Below are positions 27,401 through 38,300 of a stretch of 64,000 nt of DNA, piece by piece. A program made the translations under genes and the position numbers. Source of the stretch: Nymphaea colorata (taxonomy: Eukaryota; Streptophyta; Magnoliopsida; Nymphaeales; Nymphaeaceae). Under the pieces are notes generated by a model that worked only from the letters and a program-made list of their open reading frames with translations, searched no databases and was not told where the DNA came from. The stretch spans positions 7,720,334-7,784,333 of the forward strand of contig NC_045147.1 of assembly GCF_008831285.2 (NCBI RefSeq), in the 5' to 3' direction. Every line of letters starts with the position of its first letter. The stretch's first letter is position 1.

Positions 27401-30400
27401 TCTTTTGACTATTGCACAAAGTGACGAGATGTGGAAAAAGGGAAAAATGGGCTTGGAAAGTAATAAAACAATAGAAGGATCATTCAAAAATATGAGTAGA
27501 ACAAAAATGAATAAAAGAATAACTAGATTCTTTCATGCAAGTTTAATTCCATTTAATTTAGCAAGAAGCCCTTATTAGAAATATGTAGTTACATCATGGC
27601 TAATTGCAATATAGTTGGTTATGTGCCTCCTAGTTCAAAGAAAACTAAGAACACTACCTGCATATGAGAAAGCAATTGTTGAGAACTTGTTAGAGAAGAA
27701 AAAATTTGCATGGAATGAACATAGGGTATCTATCATTTTTAATGGGTAGACAAATATACAAAGACGATCATTAATAAATTTTATAGTTTATTCACTTAGG
27801 GCTTGTTTGAATAGGTGGAACTAAATACCTAGGCATCAAAATGCTGTGTATTTAATACCAAGTACATCATTATGGAAGTTTTGTACCACCTTCCATATGT
27901 CCCATTTTGTTGATGGACTAGAACTTTTGTTCTAGGTATTTTAGTTCTATGTTTGTCTATGATGGAACTAAAATACCACTTCAAACTGAGAAGAGATGCA
28001 AGAAAGGGGAAGGAGATGGAGACTAATGGTCCGAAAATGCTCCAGCATTAAAGTTCCACCTAGGTATTAAATTTCCATATTTCCCCCCATACTCCTGGAA
28101 CTAAAGTTCTGTTTGTTTTATGTGGAACTTCTTAGAAAATTTGAACCAAAGTTTCATATATACATACAATTCCACCTATTCAAACAGGCCCTTAATGGTC
28201 CAATTTTTCTAAAGTGTGTTGATGCATCTGAGAAATATAAATATACAAAATATTTAAAAACATTGTTCATAGAAGTAATCAAACTATCAAAGAAGTTGGT
28301 GAAGATAATGTAGTGCAGATTATTACTGATAATGTGTTAGTTTGCAATCATGCATGTACGAATTTATCAAGTAACCCTAAATATAGTCATATTTTCTAAA
28401 CACCTTGTGTAGTACTTAGCTTAAATATTGCATTGAAGAGTATCTGCAACCCCTCAAAAGAAGACTCAAAAGCATATAATCTATGTTCATGGATTGAAGC
28501 AATGTTGTAAAAAGCATATCGTAAGCCGTATCGGTCTGGTTTTAAGATACGTTGTATCATAAAATATCGTAACGTATCATAGCCGTATCGTTTTTTTTAA
28601 TAAATCAGAAAAAATAGGAAAAAATTCAAAAAATTCATAAAAAATCAGTAAAAAAACAAGAATAATATGTTCTTCATAAAAAACACATAGTTTTCTAAGT
28701 CATAAGGTCCATAAGTTTATGAGATACCACATCAAAAAACAAGTTTTAGATGTTATGTATTACATCACAAGATGGTAATGAAATTGTGAAAATGTTCAAT
28801 GTCAATACATATAAAAATGAAAGCACTCGACTCTCATTCATAATCTTCATCACATTCATTCTCATCCTCATCTCCATGTTCTTCATTTTTTTCTTACGAT
28901 TTAAAAAAACCTCTTTCCTCCAAACGAGAATCAGCCACCCACGCACAAATTGATGGTTTAATCGATGATTTCATTTTGAAAATCGATGATTTAACAATGG
29001 AAATCGATAATTTCCCTCCACGGTGGCACAATCTCTAGGTTAAAAATGAAGAAGGGCTGGGCTTTTATAAAAAAAAAAACCTCGAAAAGGGGGATACCAG
29101 CACCCATTTTTTGAAATCAGCCCGTATCGTACGATACGGGCGTGTATCATATCGTATTTTGTAAAAAATATGTATTGTATCGTACGTATCAGCCCCGTAT
29201 CGTACGTATCGTACAACACTGGATTGAAGTACTTGAGCATGATGTTAAAAGTATCAGAAATTTTATTGTAAGTCATTATCATGCTCTGTCTATATTTAAT
29301 AAACATTCTCATTTGAGGTTGTTAAAGGTTGTTGAGACGTGCTTCGCTTCTTTATTGTGATGTTGAAAAGATTGAAGCAAGTTAAGAGTGCAAGGACGTT
29401 GATGGTAACTGACGATGATTGGAAATTTTACCATAGTGTGATGATGACAAGGCTCAAGCAATTAAAAAGTGCTTTTAAAATTATAAATGGTGGGACAAAG
29501 TCACATATTTCCTTCAAGTTACAGAGCTTATATGAAAGATGATAAGAGAGGTTGATAATGTGGGATATCATGATTGAAAGAATTTAAAGTATAAACATGA
29601 AAAAATGATGTAGCACGTGATGACTCAAATTTCTTCAATCTTGTGCATGAAGTTCATGTAAAAAGATGGAACAAAATAAATACTCTTTTGCATTGCATGG
29701 CACACTCTAAATCCCAAATATTACTCACAAAAATGTTGGAAAGGAGGGTCATGTCCCTTCGAGATACAGAAATATCAAAGCACAGGTTGCTATGCTTGGA
29801 AAGACTGTATAATAATCATCATAGGTTGAAGATGGTAAATAGTGAGTTTGGGAATTTTTGAATGGAAACTTTGATTCACTGGTAGCTCTTATAGCAAGGG
29901 AGGATGAAGATCCTCTAAACTGGTGGGTAACTTATCATTCAGAACTTTAGAGACACCAAATCTCCAATGTTTTGCATTGAAATTATTTCACTAGCCTGCC
30001 ACATCATCATGTTGTGAAAGCAACTGGAGCACATATGCTCAAACTCACAACATCAAGAGAAACAAACTGACCAGCAAAAAAGCAGAGGATCTAGTTTATA
30101 TTCACTCCAACCTGCAATCGATATCTCAAAGTTATAATGCTTACATATATCTTTTTATTTAAATCTTTGATATGCATAAATCATATTCAATAATTGTTTA
30201 CTTGTTTTCTAATTAAATATTAAGTTAACTCATATTGCAGTGCAGCTCTAGAACATCTAAGTATGAGGATGTAAATCCAAAGGAGCCTGACTTTGATGAA
30301 GAACATGACTTGAATACTTCTAATATGGACTTTGTGGAGCCAGTAATTCCTCCTAATTTGGATGATATTGATGAACTAGTTCAATGATAACACATTTGTT

Positions 30401-30517
30401 GCAAACTGGATTATGAATTGGAACTTCACATTTGTTTATTTTGTTCAATGTTATATCAATGTATCCAATTTCGATGAGATCAAACTTGAATTGATGAATC
30501 ATGACTGAAATGGTAAA

Positions 30518-30553
<36 letters not shown>

Positions 30554-32329
30554 TGTCATGCCCCCGTACCCATATTTTCTAAAGTTGTTGCACCCGTAGC
30601 CATGTGACTTAGGCCCACACTCATACCCAAACCTGCACTTGTACCCATGTGACATAAGACAAAACCCTGACTCTGCTTGAGGAGCGATATTACTGGACCA
30701 AGACGCAGAAAAATGTAGTCAAGTTTGTCAACAATTGTCAAGCCTACCAGATAGCTAAGGCCCAGCTTCAGAACAATGGTCTGTACACTCCCTTACCTAT
30801 CCCAGATAGGCCTTACGACCATGTCTCCATGGATGTCATTGTAGGGCTTCCTGGGACTCTGTAGTTTTAATTCCATCATGGTTGTTGTCGATCGATTTTC
30901 AAAATGGCCGTTTCCACTCCCTACAAGCCTACCACTGATGTTTTGTTAGTCATGCCATACTACTTTATGGATATTACCTGTTTTGATGGTCTACCACGTA
31001 GCATCACCTTTGATCGCAACACACTTCATGAGTCATTTTCAGAAATAATTGTGGGTATTGCCTAAGTCCAAGTTGCAGCTTAGCAGTGCATAAGTGCATA
31101 CCACCTTTAGACTGACAGTGAAATGGTAGTAGTCAACTGCACCCAAGGGAACCTACTTTATGTCTAGTTGGTGATCATGTCAACACTTGGGATTTAATAT
31201 TGTCCTACGACGAGTTTCCCTATAAGTTTATAACAGTTCTGTAAACGTTTCATTGGAAAGTCTCCCTTCTAGATGGTTTATGGATGTTCACATGCTCATG
31301 TGGATGACCAGACTCTTGTGTTTCCTCCTGTTGGTGCAGACCCCAAGCCTTAGAAGTTGTCGTGTACATGTGTAGTATATATCTGCAAGTCGAACAAAAA
31401 CTACAAGACAACTATGGGTCCTTCAAGCCCTATGTTGACCAAAGTAGGCGATAGATTACTTTAGGAGAGCTTGTCTAGGTATACTTACGTCTAGAGCGTT
31501 TCCTTGTTGGCACTTATCATAAGTTGCGCCCTCGTAAGTATGGCCCTTAACGAATCCTACAGCTTTTAAGAAAAAAAAGAAAAAAAAAGGTCTATCTCCT
31601 AAAGCTCCCCGAGGATTGACACATTTCACTCATCTTTAATGTAGCTGATTTATATCCCCATCATGATGCCACTAACTCATCAGAAACTGAGCCAGTAGAA
31701 GCTACAAATATGCAGGGTGCTTCCTCATGGACATCGGGCCCACAGTCAGCATTGTGTGCAGATAGTGAGATCAAGGCCAAAGCTCCCCGAGGATTGACAC
31801 ATTTCACTCATCTTTAATGTAGCTGATTTATATCCCCATCATGATGCCACTAACTCATCAGACACTGAGCAGCCAGTAGAAGCTACAAATATACAGGGTG
31901 CTTCCTCTTGGACATCGGGCCCACAGCCAGCATTGCGAGTAAGATAGTGAGATCGAGGCCAAGGATTCTATAGTATGCTCGTCTCAACAAAGAGAAGCTA
32001 ATCTACATACATACTCAAAGCGGGTCAACAGTGGCTCGTCTCATTGTTGTTCATCTTCTGCCAATTTGAGAACACATCTTCATCAAAAGTTGAAGTCTTT
32101 AACCTATGTCACATGAAATCTTCAAAAAAAGGGTCGCACCCATCTCGACACGATGCTGGAGCTAGTGCTTGTGCTGATATAGGTGCTGCTCCAACACGCA
32201 CCCCAACCACACCCTCTTGTTTGCATGTTCAAAATATTTTCTATTCTTTTTTTTTATCTCCCTTTCTTTCTTTATGTACAGTAATAAAAATTTTAAAAAA
32301 AAGGACACTAAGATAAGAAATAAGCTTCA

Positions 32330-32366
<37 letters not shown>

Positions 32367-35300
32367 CTCACTGCACCCAATTTTTTTGGGATGTGCCATG
32401 CCGGCACTCACTCCCCGCACTCATGTCTTTAACTCGTAGAGATCGATGCAGTGTGGTTTAGAGATAGATCAGATCCCAGATTCTGATCCAGTTAGGCTTT
32501 AGATTTGGTTTATTTAGACATTGATGTTGTATTTGAGTTTGGATCATTTTATTTATTAGACTTAAGATCCAATTCGGATCTAACAATCAGGCCTCTTTTC
32601 TTTTGTTTAGGGAGAATGGATTATCAGAAAAAACTCTAATTTCCTTCTGTTATTGAATCCCCCTCTTCTTCTCAATGCTTTCCCTTTCATTCTTTTCTTC
32701 TTGTTGTTTGCCCCGCAAGATTAGAGCGAAGAACTCTAATCAGTGCATCAGTCACCTAGCTCACTCACGAGGGCCGTCTGACCCGTTCGTTGAAGGAAAA
32801 ACAAGAAGACAAAGGTGTGAACTAATACTAGATGATAAAAATGTCCATCACCTTTTTTTTCTTGTTTTTTTCTCTCAACCGTCCATCAAGATGGATCAGA
32901 TAGCGCTCATTAGTGAGCTAGGTGACTTTAGATAGCCAAAATCACAATTCAATTTTCCGATATATAATACATATATACATGGGAAAAGGTTAAAAGTAAA
33001 AAATTGCTATTTATAAACTATAAGCTAAGCCTCTTATTCTTTGTCACATGGGTACTGCTTTAAAGGCAGCAAACACATACCGGTCAAGTACGACACTGGT
33101 ACTGGCACTGTCCCAGGTAGTTCTTAGGTACTGGTCAAACAGTACCAGATACGGTCAACGTACCTAGGACCATATCTGTCCGATTTAGGACTCGATCAAA
33201 GTTGACCGAGTCCTTTCCTATCCAAAATTTAGGATTTCAGTTTTGTTCTTTACACCATTTACACTCAAGAAACACATATAGAGCTGCATTTTCATATTTT
33301 GTTCAATAGTTTCTTTTTTAGAAAATATAAATTTTGAATCATGAATGTGTTATTACGCTTGAATTCTTATTTTATGTTATATAGTCGTACCCCCACACCC
33401 AAGTTTTCTTAAAATAGTCCGAACCAGTACCCATACCGGCACCCGTACCTATGTGACATAGCTCTTATTTTAATAAACGATAACCATAAAAGTATAAGGT
33501 AAAAAGTCAAAAGAAACCTTTGCAAAATGGATCTCTTTCTAAAAATAATAACGAAAAGGAGGTTTAAAAACAAAAAAAAAATATCATATAGAAACCCGAA
33601 CTCAGCATAACCCCATCGTGTATCTTTTGCTCCAGCCAGGTATGTCTTTACTCATTCCCTCCTTGAGGGTTGCAGTACCCACAGGTATATCTGCATCATG
33701 TTGATACCAGTGTTGCACTCAAAGTGGCACACCCATGTATAGGTAAGATTCTTCTTATAGATGTACATATTTCCTCATTGCTCCCCCTTAGCAGAATCTT
33801 TCATCAGGGATTCTTAACATATAGAGAAGATAGAGTAAATTCGAGAGAAGAATTTACATCATCAACAACTTTAGAAACAGAAATAATATTCCTTTTGATA
33901 TTAGGAGCAAGTAAAACATTGGACAAAAAGAGAAGAACCAATGCAGAAATGCAGATCTATAGAAGTAACTAGGTTGCTCAGTTTGAACCACTTCATTCCT
34001 ACTACAATGCTACAATTTTGTGTATATGTGCATGGCTGTGCGCACTCATATGCCATGATCCTATTACACACAATGTAGGAATTCATGCCCCAAAGGACCC
34101 AAGACAAAAGGATTTCTACTCACCTTCCAGCTTTAAAGGCTGACTAACCTCATAAGCCTGTAAGAAGCAACATCAGATGTAAGTGAAGGTAATCAAAATG
34201 ATTACAGTCATTACACAGAATTACCTTAAAAACTAGGAAGCATAAAAAGGAAAGAAAAAGAGCAGGTGCAATCAAATAATGTTTATTTACTAAATTTAGT
34301 TCGCATTTGAACTAGTTAGAGAAACATGTATGGGTTATGACTATTTAGAAAAACATGGATGTTTTATGTATGCAGTTTATCTAGACATAAATCATAGGAC
34401 ACGAACAGCCTTGGTCCAAGAAGTTAGGTCCAGAGTTGTAACACAAAGCAAGTAACCCAATGCCACCTTACTCTGATTAGATTCAAAATCATTACCGCCA
34501 TAACAATCAAATAACTGATAAGACTTGCTAGATTTGGAACCAGATATGTTCCAGATCCACATACAGCTTGTTTCATTGTGATATGAGCATGTTTATATGC
34601 ATATGTAACAAAGGACATTATCGACCCATGCAGTTTCACATGTACCGCTACTTAAAAGAATAGAAGTATGTCACACCGCTTGAGTTGTTGGCATTGTGAC
34701 TTTTGGCTCCCCTACATCTCTTCTATTTTTCTTGAAGGAATATTTTATGGCCGAAAATCAGATCCAGTTCATAAAAATATAAGATGGTATCAAAACATAG
34801 GTTGTGGCTTCTTCCACAAAGTATATCCAAGGAGATCTTTGACGAGATCCCCAAGTCCAAAATCACTTGTTTCTTCTTCCTTATTTCATTCCTCTTTGCC
34901 ACTTCTTTCTTTCTTTCTTCTTCTTCTTCTTCTTCTTCTTCTTCGTCTTCTTCTTCTTCTGTTAACCTTCTGTTTCCCCCTCATGAGATCTGCAGCAAAC
35001 TAATCTCAATTTGCTGTCAGCTTCTTCCTTTCAATTTGACTGTTGTGTTTTATCAAAATCCCAGCTTCTTCAATATTCAAATGTGAGTTTTACAAAAGCC
35101 TTAATTTTCTTTGTTCTTTCCTAGTTCTTAACTCCTTTATTCTTTGCAGAAAAAGCCCAAGTTGATACACATTTTATTCACTTTGGGTTAAAACATCTTG
35201 AGCTCACAAACCAGCACTTAAGTTGTCAAAATCAGAAGTAAAAAACAGCTCCTTCAAAACCTTAACATATTAAGACAGTTTAATATTAAACAAAGGGTGG

Positions 35301-38300
35301 AAAACAAGGAAATTGAGCCTCTATGTTGGCTCTGAAAATAAAGTAGCTGATTTATTCATAAGGGGTCAACAAAGCTGCATTTTGCGTATTTAAGGAAGAA
35401 CAAATTCTGCATGGTACAAGATCCTGTACAACTTAAGAGAGGCTAGTAAGATGTGTTGGATTTGGATTCAAATCTAATCCAGAATCATGTGCAGTTTATT
35501 CCATTTTAACAGGGCTTGCTTCTAGTATGTTTATGTAATAAAGGGTATTATTGACCCACATAATTTCATAAACAACCCTACTTAAAAAGAATAATGGGGT
35601 AGACTTTTAGCTCCCCACAAATCTTTAGTGGTGAAAAACCATCTCATTCATCAAAATCTAACAACTACATGGGTATCTTCCAAGAAAGAATGTGCCGTAC
35701 AAAGTTTCTTCCTGTGAACTCTTTAAACAAACTTTTCTCGAAAGGCTGGCCATTGGTCTGATTCTCAGCAACCCTAATCAACATGAAAGAGAATAAGCAT
35801 GTCAAGTGTTTGCATTTATCAAAGCATGGGGACAAACACAGAAGGGCTGCAGATTTTAGAAATAAATCACAAGAAATAAACCTGATTGCACCCTCTGTTG
35901 CTGCAGCACTGAACACAGATTTAGGAAGTGGTTCACCACTATGACTAATCGAGCAAGATAAATGAATGCCCTTGTCAGATGGGAAGGGGACGGATGACTC
36001 AGGCTGTTAATGTTGAGAGAGAAACAGGTCAGACACTAAATTTTCAGATCACCAAATTCCTAACCAAGAAATTCAAAAGAAAAATACAAAAGGATACATG
36101 TATGCAGGGCATAAAACAAAAGAACTGATTGATGCCATAGAAGAAACTCAAACTCTGCAACTGTCTCAGATTCATTAGGAACAGTTTATTAATCATAATA
36201 ACACCAAATGAGCATCTGTAATGAAACATTTTTCCGCGACAACTTATGTATTTTTTGGTTCGGTTCATTGGGAAATGGGAAAAACCCACCCAAAGGTACC
36301 TATGATTATTATCCATGTTAGAACAATTCTGAAACCAAATGTTCCTTTAGGATCATTAATATTTCGTGTTGGACCTGGACAGCTGGACCTATCCCAACCA
36401 GAACCAGTAGGCACAGGAAGAACCAAAAAATGAGGATCACCAGTCAACTGTTGTAATAATTTCAGGACGCATCCACAAATGCTTTCTCGAAATTTTCTAC
36501 ATATGCACTTTCTTCTGAAATCAAAGGGGTTCAGGGTCATTTCCTACACTGCAAGGACAATATTTAACATAAAAAGTTCCACTTTACTAGGTGCTAATGG
36601 GCCTATTCCACACATAGTCCATCACTGATATTACCAGTATATTTCAAAGATGATGAATACAATTTTGAGTGATCGACTTTTTGGATTAAACAATGGTTAC
36701 GAAAATACCATGACATTTTCAGCTACTTTTACTTTTGTATTTTGCTTTGATGTTTTCCCTTTTCTTGCTTAGAATTGCTATATGTTAAAACAATTATAAA
36801 TTTATAACTATATGTTAAACGACAACAACTACAATCAATTCCCAAACTTCTAGAGTTTATTTTACGCATCCTAGGGTGCATAGAAGCTTTACATGGTCAA
36901 CAGTGGTAATAAGGGACAAACGTCACCTTCCCCATCAAACAGATTCTGAGACAACAACTAATGCTAGTTAATCATTTTCCATTCAGCTTCTTAATCACTC
37001 CTGTGCAACAACAGAAATATATTAAAATGTTTGGCAAGAAATACCAGAAGCAGGAGAAAGATGATACTCTGAAGAATATGGGAGTAAGATGATTAGTGAC
37101 TGGAGGCAATGTCTCCCTAATTAGAGGTGTGTAGTGTGTACGCTTCCCCAAGGCAACAAGATGCAATAAGAAAATATATGCAGAGATTTGGAAAGAAATA
37201 AGGAAAGTAGGAGAAAACAGATAGTCTGCAAAGTATAGGAGTAAGATCATTAACGAATGTAGGTCAGGCCTGTATAATTTGAAGTAGGTGTATATGTCTC
37301 CTTAAAGCAAAAGGATCTGCTTATTCAGACGTGGGCAGTTATAAGACTTCTGCTTCACCAATTGCAGGAATGAGATCTTTCTTTGTATCTGTAGGTATTT
37401 GTTGCAAATGAGATTCTTTTCAAATAAAGCTGGAAAATAAGTTCTAAATGGACCTTTTATTAGCTGCAAAGATCATATCTACAAGAACAGCAGACTTCTA
37501 CCAAACCACATCAAAGCAGATGATATTCACAAATCATAAATATAAAATGTTTTGAAAGCTTACCTGAGAGCTTGGGCCTGATGAAGCTTGAGTTACATCA
37601 TCGGATTTCGTAAAGCATGGAGTGGAATTTCCCCTCTCACAAACAAAAGATTCATTATTAGACTTGGATGATGGACCAAAAGTTTCATCATTACAGGCAT
37701 CCAACAATGCCCCATCATTTTCTTCATACACCCCATCATCTACTACTCTATATACTGATGAGAACCTGCTCTCTTCATCAAGCTCAAAACCTTCAGGAAA
37801 GTTAACACCCCTTTCCTATTTTAAAACCAGTAAACGCAACTATTAATCCAGGAAAACAATATTCAGACCAATCAAACCAAAACAAAAGCGCTTGATTTGG
37901 CAAAAGTGAAACCTCAGCTAAATGGATGTCTTGAGTTTGCTCCCCCTCAATTTCTCTAGCTATTCTCAGTGCTTCCTTTTCCAGCTCTTTCATTTGAGGA
38001 CCCTTGTCAAGTTTTGTAGTATATATCTCCTCATCAAATGTGCTTTTCACTCCAAATAATGCTTCATTTGCTTCAAACTGATCCCAGTTTCTTTGTCACA
38101 TACAAGCAATCTTTTATTACAGACTTGTCCCACAATAACACAAACCATACGAGACAAAAAATTATAGTACTTTTTCAGAAGTGACATAAGGACAAGTTAT
38201 CCTAAAAATCATAGTGGAAGATGTACTGAATAACACTAGAACTTGTGGAAATTTATTCTCAAGAAAGCACAGCAGCAACATGAAAGTTGAAACAAGAAAC

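Larger units (their letters stand above)
27165..30388 (+). pseudogene. hAT transposase pseudogene, split by two nested MITEs
   Basis: Ordered hAT landmarks are readable on the plus strand: KRITRFFHASLIPFNLARSP (about 27510-27570), INFIVYSL just before 27796, then after a MITE NGPIFLKCVDASE (28195-28235), GEDNVVQIITDN (about 28300-28335), a HIF-x-TPC motif near 28390, and after a second MITE HDVKSIRNFIVSHYHALSIF (29235-29300), VVETCFASLL, LLHCMAHS (about 29685), a KxVNSEFGNF-type block (29840) and, after frame breaks, RNKLTSKKAEDLVYIHSNLQ (30060-30120). This is the usual order of plant hAT transposases ending in the dimerisation region. A possible intron precedes the last exon-like part at 30240. 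Frameshifts and stops show it is dead. Element termini were not identified. Confidence 0.8.
20233..34123 (-). other. 13.9-kb intron 9 of the ataxin-2-like gene, packed with TEs
   Basis: Bounded by a donor just after 34124 (minus-strand GTGAG) and an acceptor (TTTCAG) ending at 20233. The flanking exons have matching phase: exon 9 ends with one base of a codon and exon 10 begins with two. The intron contains two copia relics, a hAT transposase pseudogene, a gypsy relic and at least six MITE-like elements described separately. Between 20233 and 21790 it holds mostly unassigned AT-rich sequence, with a repeated phrase TTTTTCAAAAAGGTGGAGA at about 20625 and 20715, and a GTGC-rich segment near 21140-21430 that resembles the CTATGTCACAT MITE family. 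Confidence 0.8.

Noticed and set aside
34668-35086. Plus-strand ORFs of about 100 codons rich in Ser and Leu
   Set aside because: They arise from the CTT microsatellite within the deleted copia element.
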